16,380 nucleotides of DNA from NCBI GenBank assembly GCA_030608725.1, contig JAUWDP010000004.1, positions 1-16,380 of the forward strand, written 5' to 3'. Positions 7,392 to 14,023 of the stretch are shown in pieces. Positions within the stretch are counted from its first letter, which is position 1. Each line of letters starts with the position of its first letter. Below the pieces are notes generated by a model. The model made no database searches and was not told the DNA's origin. It was given only the letters and a program-made list of their open reading frames with translations. The stretch comes from Candidatus Bathyarchaeota archaeon. GTDB taxonomy: Archaea > Thermoproteota > Bathyarchaeia > TCS64. The position numbers and the translations under genes are program-made.

Positions 7392-7855
7392 ATAGGTTTG
7401 TGATATTTCGTCATTGTATCTAGCTCTCTGGCTCGCGCTTCAATGAACTCCTCAACCTTCCTCTCGTTATAGTTCTCCTCTTCCCGTTGTTTGCTGAGGT
7501 GCTCCTCAATTGTCTCTATGAGCGTCTCCATCTTTACAGGCTTGAGGATGTACCCGTCAGCCCCCTCATTCACTGCCTTCATAGCATTCTCGAGGGTTGG
7601 GAACCCGGTTACAATGATCTTCTTCATCTTGGGAAGTTTCTCGTTAAAAGTGTTTAACAGGGCAGTCCCTTCCATGTCTGGGAGCTTGATGTCTATCAAG
7701 GCTATATTGTAGAACCTTTTACTGGCCTTTTCCATGGCCTCCTGACCGTTGGCGGCTGAGTCCACTTCGTATCCCTTGTTCTCCAGGTTCATCTTGATAA
7801 CTATCCTTATGTTCTCGTCGTCGTCGACCACCAGGATCCGGGGATGTTTTGCCAT
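7388..7855 (-). CDS. Receiver-domain response regulator (CheY-like)
   Basis: A 155-residue cytoplasmic phospho-acceptor protein of a two-component system. The receiver fold is complete: acidic pocket Asp11-Asp12-Asp13 (VVDDDENIR), phosphorylation site Asp55 in LIDIKLPD, Thr83 in IVTGFP, and Lys105 in ILKPVK. After residue 120 a charged coiled-coil-like tail follows (KQREEENYNERKVEEFIEAR) in place of a DNA-binding domain. The ATG at 7855 is chosen because AAGGTGG lies just upstream; a GTG start at 7864 would place that site inside the gene. Its stop overlaps the start of the next gene by 4 bp, so the two are probably translationally coupled: receiver first, candidate output domain second. No histidine kinase gene is in the window. 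The AT-rich 216 bp upstream hold its promoter and no other gene that I could see. Confidence 0.92.
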   Translation of the reverse strand: MAKHPRILVVDDDENIRIVIKMNLENKGYEVDSAANGQEAMEKASKRFYNIALIDIKLPDMEGTALLNTFNEKLPKMKKIIVTGFPTLENAMKAVNEGADGYILKPVKMETLIETIEEHLSKQREEENYNERKVEEFIEARARELDTMTKYHKPI

Positions 7856-8071
7856 TTTAACCACCTTGTCTTGATTAATTTTACTTGATATTTTACATTA
7901 GTAGTGTTTTTCTTCTTTATTTAGACATTATGAATCTTCGATATTGCTTTTCGACACGTTATAGTATATCATAATAAACGTTGATGTTCTGTGCATGTTA
8001 TGGATTGCAGTCTCTGTTTTCGCCTCGAATTATGTAAAAGTGTGTTTTAGGCGGTATATGGTGTTTGGGTT

Positions 8072-9646
8072 TTACTCGTTGTAGTACATGATCTTCCCGC
8101 CTACGAGGGTCATGTGGACGGGTACATCTCTTATCTCGTCTGAGGGTATCTCCGTTAGGTCCTGTTCCAGTATGGCTATGTCTGCTAGCTTGCTCACCTC
8201 CACGCTTCCTTTCATGTCTTCCTCGAATGAGGCATAGGCTGCATCTAGGGTGAACCCTCTCACTGCCTCCTCAAGGGTGATGCGGCTTTCCCTTATCCAG
8301 TGATTGACCGCAGACCAGATGCCATAAATTGGGTTGAATGGCATACCGTCCGACCCGAAGGAGAGCTTAACCCCTTCATCAAGGAGGTAGCGGTAAGGGT
8401 TGTTCTGCCTTAGGCGCTTCTTCCCTATCCGTGTCTCGTATAGTCCGCCAGGGTCGCTCCACTCCCCCGCGAAGTTTGGCTGTACTGAAGGTATGATGCC
8501 CAGTTGCTTGATGCGCTCGATCTGAGTCGAGGTGAGGACCTCGCAGTGCTCTATTCTGTGGCGATGGTCCTTCCGGGGGGAGTCCCTTATTGCTTCCTCT
8601 ATGGCGTTGATGGCGGTCTCTATGGCGTAGTCGCCTATAGCGTGGATGGCAACCTGTGAGCCCATTCGGTGGACTGCCTTCACTCTCTGTATGAGTTCAT
8701 CTTCCGGGATCATCACGATACCCTTGGTTGTTGGCTCATCCTCGTATGGCTCAAAGAAGGCTGCAGTCCTTGCCCCTATGGAGCCATCTACCAGCATCTT
8801 TGCGGAGCCAAGTCTGAGCATATTATTACCGAAACCTGTTCGTAGTCCAAGAGTCTCCATCGCCTCGATGTTACGTTCAGTCCACATCAGATAGGCTCGT
8901 ACTTTTAGGTAACCCTTCTCCAGCGCGGTCTGATATGCCTTCATCTGAGGTGCTCCTATCCCTGCCTCTTGAATGCTGGTGCAACCCAGGCTCAGGGCGT
9001 ACTCGGAGGCTCTCTTCAGGCCGTCCACGTACATCTCATCGTTTACTCCAGGGACGTGCTTCCGTACAAGTTGAGAGGCGTCCTTGAGGACCCCCGTCGG
9101 CTCTCCCTCAGGGGTTCTATCGATCTCCCCCCCTTTAGGATCGGGTGTGTCCTTTGTGACCCCAGCGATCTCCATGGCTTGCGAGTTGATCGATACGAGA
9201 TGACCACAGACCCTTGTCAGCATCACAGGGTTATCGGGAGATATCGGGTCTAGATCGTACTTTGTAACGTAGCGTCTATCCTCCCATTTGCTGTCGTCCC
9301 ATCCTCTTCCTAGGATCCAGACTCCCTTCTCGACCTCTGAGATCCTTGTCTTGACTTTTTCGAGAGCTTCGCTTATCGTCTTGGTTTCCCTCAAGTTGAT
9401 GTTCTGAATCATGCGAACACCCAGGCCAACGAAATGGACGTGGGCGTCGATAAGTCCGGGGAGAACGGTCTTTTCAGATGCATCGATTATCTCCGCACCG
9501 GGGGGGATCTCCACCTGGTCTCGTTTGCCTACAGCGGTGATCCATTCATCTTTAATCACAATCACTGAGTCTTTGATCGGGGGGCGGCCCGTACCGTCTA
9601 TCAGGGTGCCTCCAATTATAACGCGAGGACACGGCTCGAGAGACAT
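8072..9646 (-). CDS. YtcJ-type metal-dependent amidohydrolase (amidohydrolase family 3), canonical motifs
   Basis: The 524-residue enzyme is a paralogue of the one at 2853-4478, sharing layout and phrases such as ILGRGWD, EGEPTG and LVRKH. Metal and active-site candidates are His69 and His71 (GLIDAHVH), Lys283 (AKMLVDGS), His335 and Asp339 in IHAIGDYAIE, Glu366-His367 in RIEHCEV, and Asp433 in FGSDGMP. This is the full YtcJ set, so ordinary C-N bond hydrolysis is expected; the substrate is unknown. The C-terminal sandwich carries SKLADIAILEQDL and VGGKIMYYNE. The start at 9646 is preferred over the in-frame ATG at 9676 because a TATA-like TTTATACAT at about 9676-9684 overlaps that earlier codon. 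No signal peptide is seen. No partner gene is evident. Confidence 0.88.
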   Translation of the reverse strand: MSLEPCPRVIIGGTLIDGTGRPPIKDSVIVIKDEWITAVGKRDQVEIPPGAEIIDASEKTVLPGLIDAHVHFVGLGVRMIQNINLRETKTISEALEKVKTRISEVEKGVWILGRGWDDSKWEDRRYVTKYDLDPISPDNPVMLTRVCGHLVSINSQAMEIAGVTKDTPDPKGGEIDRTPEGEPTGVLKDASQLVRKHVPGVNDEMYVDGLKRASEYALSLGCTSIQEAGIGAPQMKAYQTALEKGYLKVRAYLMWTERNIEAMETLGLRTGFGNNMLRLGSAKMLVDGSIGARTAAFFEPYEDEPTTKGIVMIPEDELIQRVKAVHRMGSQVAIHAIGDYAIETAINAIEEAIRDSPRKDHRHRIEHCEVLTSTQIERIKQLGIIPSVQPNFAGEWSDPGGLYETRIGKKRLRQNNPYRYLLDEGVKLSFGSDGMPFNPIYGIWSAVNHWIRESRITLEEAVRGFTLDAAYASFEEDMKGSVEVSKLADIAILEQDLTEIPSDEIRDVPVHMTLVGGKIMYYNE

Positions 9647-9675
9647 TGAAATCGTCCCTAGGATGTGGACACCCA

Positions 9676-9684
9676 TGTATAAAT
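9676..9684 (-). promoter_or_regulatory. TATA-like box for the second amidohydrolase; decides its start
   Basis: The minus strand reads TTTATACAT centred near 9680, about 34 bp before the ATG at 9646. Transcription would begin near 9654, which excludes the upstream in-frame ATG at 9676 from the mRNA. Confidence 0.5.
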
Positions 9685-9763
9685 GTTTCAGTAAATCGTG
9701 TTTTTTTTAATGTAAACCCATAATAAGTGCACTGAACGTTCTTGATTACGTATTATTAATGCG

Positions 9764-9780
9764 AATATCGTAATGATATT
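9764..9780 (-). terminator. Small AT-rich hairpin at the 3' end of the 97-residue gene
   Basis: AATATC-GTAAT-GATATT forms a 6-bp stem with a 5-base loop that starts at the stop codon of the gene ending at 9779. A mostly A/T stretch follows on the minus strand. It could mark the 3' end of the transcript. No long T-run is present, so support is modest. Confidence 0.3.
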
Positions 9781-10072
9781 ACAGATTGGCTATCTCGTTT
9801 ATCCTCGATTTGATCTCCAGGGCTCTGGAGGCGAATATCCTCTTGAACTCTTCCATCTCGCTCTCATTTATATCCTGTTTAGCCCTGGATTTCATCTCCA
9901 CGAGCACTGTGATGACGTTTGTCCACACTGATCCGAAGAGGGCGCTCTCGACCGAGCTGATGATGCCCTGTTCCTGGTAGTACTTGAATATCTGGTACTT
10001 TCTTAGAAGGCTGTCTTCGTCCAGTGTGATATCTATGATCTTCTCGACGCTTCCTCTTATAGCTGGTTCCAC
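9779..10072 (-). CDS. Hypothetical small helical protein
   Basis: I do not recognise this 97-residue protein. It is predicted to be mostly alpha-helical and charged, has no Cys, and lacks a signal peptide or membrane segment. A central stretch (SVESALFGSVWTNVITVLVE) is amphipathic to hydrophobic, and the C-terminal third is a likely coiled coil (EMEEFKRIFASRALEIKSR). The start is GTG at 10072. An out-of-frame ATG overlaps it at 10074. A TATA-like CCAAATATATGG at about 10103-10114 predicts transcription starting near 10083, consistent with this start. It lies between the amidohydrolase and the BlaI-like regulator on the same strand, with separate promoters on both sides, so it is probably a single-gene unit. 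Confidence 0.65.
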   Translation of the reverse strand: MEPAIRGSVEKIIDITLDEDSLLRKYQIFKYYQEQGIISSVESALFGSVWTNVITVLVEMKSRAKQDINESEMEEFKRIFASRALEIKSRINEIANL

Positions 10073-10102
10073 ATCAGTCGCCTATCCTCTTAGACCTTGT
10101 CT

Positions 10103-10114
10103 CCATATATTTGG
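10103..10114 (-). promoter_or_regulatory. TATA-like box for the 97-residue gene
   Basis: The minus strand reads CCAAATATATGG, centred near 10109 and about 37 bp before the GTG start at 10072. It is the clearest TATA-like sequence in this intergenic region. Confidence 0.45.
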
Positions 10115-10214
10115 GATTTGCTGCAGCGTTCCCCTTCGAGGCCTAGTCGAGATGATCTTCCTGGGGCTAAGTAGTTATCGACGTGTGTGCTGTTGTATAT
10201 GTTTTGAAAATAAT

Positions 10215-10221
10215 AAAAAAA
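10215..10221 (-). terminator. T7 tract downstream of the BlaI-like regulator gene
   Basis: Seven consecutive T residues on the minus strand lie 47 bp after the regulator's stop at 10268. Archaeal termination often needs only a T-run. A plus-strand T7 at 10231-10237 mirrors it across TGGGGTACC, so the site could be bidirectional, although no plus-strand gene approaches from the left. Confidence 0.4.
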
Positions 10222-10267
10222 TGGGGTACCTTTTTTTATACGCATAAGATTGTACAGCAGTGGGAGT

Positions 10268-10624
10268 CTAGGCCTTCAGCTTCTGTGCCGCTGGGAATAC
10301 TTTCCCAAGTTTTACAGTAATGGTCCCAGTCACGTAGGCGGCGTACTCGTCTCGGTTCATCTTGGGGTAATAGACCCTGTGGTGTCCCCCTTTACCAGTT
10401 CTCTCCTCGTAGTCTAGGATGCCTTCGTCGACTAGATCGTTAAGGAAGAAGATGACTGATGCACGTGACTTCTTCTCTGACGTGGTTAATAGGTATTTGT
10501 GGGCGCGACTTGAGTTTACGCCAACTTTCTCATTCCCGTTGAGCTCCCAGATGTGCTCGAGGAGCATGACCTGGTATGGTTTGAACAGGGTGTAAAGCCC
10601 TTCCTTTGTTGTATCGAATTTCAT
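10268..10624 (-). CDS. Winged-helix transcriptional regulator (BlaI/MecI-like)
   Basis: This 118-residue protein has a single winged-helix domain at about 15-90. Helix 1 is FKPYQVMLLEHIWEL, the recognition region is about 37-66 (SSRAHKYLLTTSEKKSRASV, then IFFLNDLVDEGIL), and a Gly-rich wing follows (RTGKGGHHRVYYP, 75-87). The order, with bulky residues before LVDEGIL and a wing ending in a Tyr-rich strand, resembles archaeal BlaI/MecI- or PadR-like regulators. The C-terminal 28 residues may mediate dimerisation. No metal or ligand site is evident and there is no partner protease or sensor gene nearby. The ATG at 10624 has TATA-like TTTATTTAA at 10648-10656, so its mRNA is probably leaderless or nearly so. 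It may regulate itself or the neighbouring genes. Confidence 0.75.
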   Translation of the reverse strand: MKFDTTKEGLYTLFKPYQVMLLEHIWELNGNEKVGVNSSRAHKYLLTTSEKKSRASVIFFLNDLVDEGILDYEERTGKGGHHRVYYPKMNRDEYAAYVTGTITVKLGKVFPAAQKLKA

Positions 10625-10647
10625 TTTCGCCTCAATGTTCGTAGGAT

Positions 10648-10656
10648 TAAATAAAG
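10648..10656 (-). promoter_or_regulatory. TATA-like box for the BlaI-like regulator
   Basis: The minus strand reads TTTATTTAA centred about 28 bp before the ATG at 10624, the spacing expected for a leaderless archaeal mRNA. Confidence 0.5.
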
Positions 10657-10916
10657 GTTACTGATTGGGAGGATGCAATTAGTTATTTTTTCTCCAATTT
10701 AAGTTAACAGATGGTAAATGGGTGTGTGCATTCGACTACTATTCGTAACCTATTTGTGGGTTGTTACTTGTAATTTGGTAATGCTATTTGTCGTTGGATT
10801 CATGTATCTTTATCTAATGAGTAAACGGATAGGTTCCCCGCTCTTTAAGAGGGACTAACTGACTTCCTCTCTCTTCATAGATGGTGTATTGGACGAGCAA
10901 GATTGTTGATAAAATG
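10657..10916. other. AT-rich intergenic stretch without a recognised gene
   Basis: This is most of the 316-bp gap between the BlaI-like regulator and the acyl-CoA dehydrogenase. I found no protein-coding stretch with family motifs, no tRNA-like T-arm and no repeat array. A small interrupted palindrome, CTCTT-T-AAGAG, lies at 10841-10851. A non-coding RNA cannot be excluded by eye. Confidence 0.4.
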
Positions 10917-10925
10917 AAAAAAAAA
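10917..10925 (-). terminator. T9 tract downstream of the acyl-CoA dehydrogenase gene
   Basis: Nine consecutive T residues on the minus strand lie 15 bp after the stop at 10941, preceded by a C/T-rich stretch. This is a typical archaeal oligo-T termination signal. Confidence 0.6.
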
Positions 10926-10940
10926 GAAAGAGAGGAGATC

Positions 10941-12149
10941 CTACTTCCTGCTGGTCCAGTCCCTTCCCAGAGTCTCCCTGGCGATGACTATCTTCTGTAT
11001 GTTCTGAGATCCCTCTGCGCCTATGCAATAGCTCATGACGCCCCTTAAGCCCATCTCCAGCGGACATTCTAAGGTGTATCCGTAGGCGCCCATCCAGTAC
11101 AAGGTCCGTCTCATTACGTCAAGAGCGTGGTGGGGGGCTAGGTATTTGCACATGGCAATGTACTTGCTCACCTCCAAGGGCGTGAAGGTCTCGTGCTGGT
11201 ACTTCTGATCCAGCATCCAGGCGGTCTTGTAGATTAACTGCTTGATGGCCTCGTGGTGGGCGGCCATGTCCGCGAGATCGAACTGGATGCCCTGGAATTT
11301 CGCTAACTCCTGACCGAAAGCCTTCCTCTCTTTGATGTAGTCCATGCCATAGTCCAAAGCTCTCTGTGCAGCTCCCACGCAGCTGGCTGAGACGAGAACC
11401 CTGGCCGCGTCAAAGCCCTCCATAGTGAGGTAGAATCCTCGCCCCGTGTCCCCGAGCTGGTACTCCTCCGGGACGAAGACATCAGTCATCTTGAATCCTG
11501 ACGTGCTAATCGCCATCCTACCCATGTTTTCAAATCTCTCTGCGGGCTCGACGCCGGGAGCGTCTAAAGGCATGTAGACGGCGGTCATACCTCTGTGGGC
11601 CTTCGACTTGTCGTTGTAGCCACTGACGAAGTAACCTCCACCTATCTCCTTACACTCGTGAACGCCGCTGATGTAGCTCTTCTCTCCGTTCAACTTCCAG
11701 CCGCCGTCGACCTTAACCAGATTCGTCTTGTAAGCCGCTACATCTGAACCGCCTCCAGGCTCGGTCACTCCGATCCCTATGAATGACTCGCCTTTGGCTG
11801 CCTTCCTTAGGCAGGTGTCCCTCACGGCATCCGTGCAGTACTTATCTACGACGTATCCCCAGCTGGCCTGCACAAGGAAGAAGACTGGTAAGGCGACGGA
11901 GATGTCAGCGTATCCCAGCTCCTCGGCGGCAATCGTGGTGGTCACCCAGTCGGCCCCCACTCCGCCGTGCTCCTCGGGCAGCGTCATACAGAGGAGGCCA
12001 AGGTCACCTAGGCCCTTAATGATGTCCTTAGGAAGCTCATGGTTAGTGTCGTTCTCTCTAACCTTCTCCATTGGCAGGTTCTTCGCTAGCCACTCCTTGA
12101 TCGCTTCGCGGAAGAGATCCTGCTCTTCTGTGAACGAGAAATCTAACAT
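10941..12149 (-). CDS. Acyl-CoA dehydrogenase (FAD-dependent)
   Basis: The enzyme oxidises an acyl-CoA to the 2,3-enoyl-CoA and passes electrons from FAD to electron-transfer flavoprotein. The 402 residues show the three-part fold: N-terminal helices (FTEEQDLFREAIKEWL), a middle beta domain with GVTEPGGGSD (127-136) and LNGEKSYISG (153-162), and a C-terminal helical domain with ERKAFGQELAKFQGIQFDLADM (274-295). Glu379 in GAEGSQNIQKI aligns with the catalytic glutamate of the MCAD/SCAD group; the alternative position used by isovaleryl-CoA and long-chain enzymes (here FDAARVLV) has no Glu. Chain-length preference cannot be read. The start has CTCCTC (minus strand GAGGAG) at 12159-12164 and a TATA-like TTATATTAA at 12188-12196. 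EtfA and EtfB encoded at 14024-15777 are the likely electron acceptor. No thiolase, hydratase or CoA ligase is in the window. Confidence 0.95.
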   Translation of the reverse strand: MLDFSFTEEQDLFREAIKEWLAKNLPMEKVRENDTNHELPKDIIKGLGDLGLLCMTLPEEHGGVGADWVTTTIAAEELGYADISVALPVFFLVQASWGYVVDKYCTDAVRDTCLRKAAKGESFIGIGVTEPGGGSDVAAYKTNLVKVDGGWKLNGEKSYISGVHECKEIGGGYFVSGYNDKSKAHRGMTAVYMPLDAPGVEPAERFENMGRMAISTSGFKMTDVFVPEEYQLGDTGRGFYLTMEGFDAARVLVSASCVGAAQRALDYGMDYIKERKAFGQELAKFQGIQFDLADMAAHHEAIKQLIYKTAWMLDQKYQHETFTPLEVSKYIAMCKYLAPHHALDVMRRTLYWMGAYGYTLECPLEMGLRGVMSYCIGAEGSQNIQKIVIARETLGRDWTSRK

Positions 12150-12187
12150 TTTTGTATACTCCTCAGGTCTATTCTTCTAGCATTATT

Positions 12188-12196
12188 CTTAATATA
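12188..12196 (-). promoter_or_regulatory. TATA-like box for the acyl-CoA dehydrogenase gene
   Basis: The minus strand reads TTATATTAA centred near 12192, predicting transcription from about 12166 and a short leader that contains the GAGGAG ribosome-binding site at 12159-12164. Confidence 0.5.
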
Positions 12197-12391
12197 ACAC
12201 CTTCGACAAAAGGGATTAGGCAGAGTATTTTCACTAGTTTTTTAGCTGAATAGCACAGAAATCGTACATTCGTTTACACTTACAGACCGGTGGATCATTA
12301 GAAACTGAGGTTAACTATCCAACTTCCCTCGTCTCTCTTCGAGTCATTACAGACTTAATATTCATTGGAACCTTCGGCGACCATTACTGAC

Positions 12392-12399
12392 ATATATTT
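12392..12399 (+). promoter_or_regulatory. TATA-like box for the deacetylase-fold gene; decides its start
   Basis: ATATATTT is centred near 12395, so transcription would begin near 12421 and the ATG at 12428 becomes the first usable codon. The in-frame TTG at 12365 lies upstream of the box and is therefore unlikely. Confidence 0.5.
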
Positions 12400-12427
12400 G
12401 ATGCTCTCAGTGGTGATCGGTGACATC

Positions 12428-13210
12428 ATGGGATTTTGGCCTAACGGTTACAGATGCTGCGTAAACATCTCTTTCGACTACGACTCAAACAGCGCGCTGA
12501 TGAGGCGGGCGCCTCTGGACATAGTGGCCCAGAGTCGGGGACGATTCGCCCCCAATGTAGCCATCCCGAGGATACTGGACCTCCTCGAAAAATACGAGAT
12601 AAAAGCCACGTTCTTCACCCCGGGTTGGACGGTAGATCAGTTCACCGAGTCCGTGGAGGAGATTGTGGACAGGGGCCACGAGCTCGCAGCTCACGGCTAT
12701 CTCCATGAGAGGCTCGCGGAGATTTCTAAGGAGGCGGAGGAGAGCGTCTTCCAGAGGGGGCTAGCTGCCTTTGAGAAGGTAGGTGTGAAGCCGGAGGGGT
12801 TCCGGGCCCCCTACTGGCTTATCAGCGACAGGACCCTTGAGCTTGTCCAGAGACTCGGTTTCAGATACGATTCCAATATGATGGACTCAGATATGCCCTA
12901 CATGCTCGTTTGGAGGGGGAAGGAGACAGGTCTCGTGGAGCTACCCGTCGAGTGGATGCTAGATGACTGGCCCCAGTTTGAGACTCATCGGAGAGGTCCC
13001 CAAGCCGCATACGACGTATGGAAACCGGAGTTCGAAGGCATCTATGAGCTGGGAAGGTATTTCGGCCTGACCAATCATCCTCAGGCGATTGGGAGAATAA
13101 GCAGACTCAAGATTCTTGAAAAACTTCTAGCTGAGATGAAAGCGAAGGGTGACGTCTGGTTCGCTACCTGCAAAGAGGTCGCAGACTGGACTCGGGAAAA
13201 GCTCTCTTAG
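12428..13210 (+). CDS. Polysaccharide deacetylase-fold (CE4/NodB-like) hydrolase
   Basis: The 260-residue protein has the NodB homology fold of metal-dependent deacetylases. Motifs are ISFDYDSNS (14-22, catalytic Asp17 and metal-binding Asp19), HELAAHGYLHERL (84-96, metal ligands His89 and His93), GFRAPYW (124-130), and LTNHPQAIGR (214-223) with His217. The order and the H-x3-H spacing match the subgroup that includes Helicobacter PgdA and the PuuE allantoinase, so the substrate may be a sugar amide, a cyclic amide or another small molecule and not necessarily a polysaccharide. It has no signal peptide with the chosen start, so it is probably cytoplasmic. The start at 12428 follows from the TATA-like box and because the conserved domain begins immediately afterwards. 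Its stop shares four bases with the stop of the convergent Sir2 gene. Confidence 0.85.
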   Translation: MGFWPNGYRCCVNISFDYDSNSALMRRAPLDIVAQSRGRFAPNVAIPRILDLLEKYEIKATFFTPGWTVDQFTESVEEIVDRGHELAAHGYLHERLAEISKEAEESVFQRGLAAFEKVGVKPEGFRAPYWLISDRTLELVQRLGFRYDSNMMDSDMPYMLVWRGKETGLVELPVEWMLDDWPQFETHRRGPQAAYDVWKPEFEGIYELGRYFGLTNHPQAIGRISRLKILEKLLAEMKAKGDVWFATCKEVADWTREKLS

Positions 13211-13980
13211 CCCTTCAGCCTCTTTATTTCTGACACTAACTCGGGAAGGGACTCTCCAGATGGAGACCCGATGCAGATGTCGCAGATGCTGCTAAGCTCA
13301 GTTTCATGAGGGTTGACCTCGATGAGGACCCCCCCTTTCCTCTTCACTATCAGAGGGAGGCTGGCGGCGGGGTGCACAACAGCGGACGTGCCCACCACGA
13401 GCATGCAGTCAGAACGCTGGGACTCCTCGAAGCACCTGCTGAGCACGTCAGACGGGATTGGCTCCCCGAACATCACCGTGTCTCCCTTAACCATCCCTCC
13501 GCACACAGGGCATTTCGGAGGCAGCTCCGAGAAATCGAAGCCCTCACGGGGAAACCTAGCGTTGCACGAGGTGCACCTGAGCTTCCTCGAGTTGCCGTGG
13601 ATCTCCAAAACGTTCCTGCTCCCCGCTTCGGTGTGTAGGTTGTCCACGTTCTGCGTTATCAGCCATTTAAGGTGCCCCATCTCCTCCAGCTCCGCCAGGG
13701 CGTTATGCCCCGGGTTCGGCTTGGCCTCCCGATACCGTGATCCACCGCTTCTACCGGGCCTAGAGCGGCTCTCCCAGTAAGCCTTGGGATCCGCCATGAA
13801 TCTACGATATCCATCCATGGGGGGTTCACCCCTCTCTGTCCAGATTCCCCCCGGACCCCTGAAGGGGCGGATGCCACTCTCCACGGAGACCCCGGCCCCG
13901 GTGAGGGCAAGAGCGTACTCAGCGGAGAAAATCAGCTGGGCAGCTTTTTGGATGAGATCTGAGAAATCACTGTTGTCCAT
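13207..13980 (-). CDS. cobB: Sir2-family NAD-dependent protein deacylase
   Basis: Sirtuins remove acyl groups from protein lysines, consuming NAD; in archaea they act on chromatin proteins and enzymes such as acetyl-CoA synthetase. The 257 residues include the NAD-binding TGAGVSVESGI (27-37) with RPFRGPGGIW (a variant of the usual GIPxFRG), TQNVDNLH (109-116), the catalytic His128 in EIHGNSR, zinc Cys136 and Cys139 (CTSC) and Cys157 and Cys160 (CPVC), VMFGEPIP (169-176), GTSAVVHPAA (197-206) and VNP (222-224). All catalytic residues are present. A long Arg/Gly-rich loop (about 71-87) sits in the cofactor-binding region. It lies 43 bp after etfA on the same strand, with a T6 tract between. Proximity to acyl-CoA oxidation genes suggests regulation by acylation, which is inference. 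Confidence 0.94.
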   Translation of the reverse strand: MDNSDFSDLIQKAAQLIFSAEYALALTGAGVSVESGIRPFRGPGGIWTERGEPPMDGYRRFMADPKAYWESRSRPGRSGGSRYREAKPNPGHNALAELEEMGHLKWLITQNVDNLHTEAGSRNVLEIHGNSRKLRCTSCNARFPREGFDFSELPPKCPVCGGMVKGDTVMFGEPIPSDVLSRCFEESQRSDCMLVVGTSAVVHPAASLPLIVKRKGGVLIEVNPHETELSSICDICIGSPSGESLPELVSEIKRLKG

Positions 13981-14004
13981 AATTATACAGGGGGTTCATG
14001 TATG

Positions 14005-14010
14005 AAAAAA
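14005..14010 (-). terminator. T6 tract between etfA and the Sir2 gene
   Basis: Six T residues on the minus strand follow the etfA stop (14024) after a C-rich stretch. The overlapping TTTCATACAT, about 25 bp before the Sir2 ATG, could also act as a weak TATA box. Whether etfBA and Sir2 form one transcript is undecided. Confidence 0.35.
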
Positions 14011-14023
14011 GGGTTGGGGGAGG

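Noticed and set aside
9701..9708. Plus-strand T8 tract as a terminator
   Set aside because: No plus-strand gene reads into it; it lies upstream of the minus-strand amidohydrolase promoter.
10215..10237. A7/T7 mirror around TGGGGTACC as a mobile-element end or origin
   Set aside because: It is short, isolated, and lies just after a minus-strand gene, so a terminator explains it better.
10625..10940. Possible tRNA or non-coding RNA in the 316-bp gap
   Set aside because: No T-arm consensus, no clover-leaf pairing and no long stem was found by eye.
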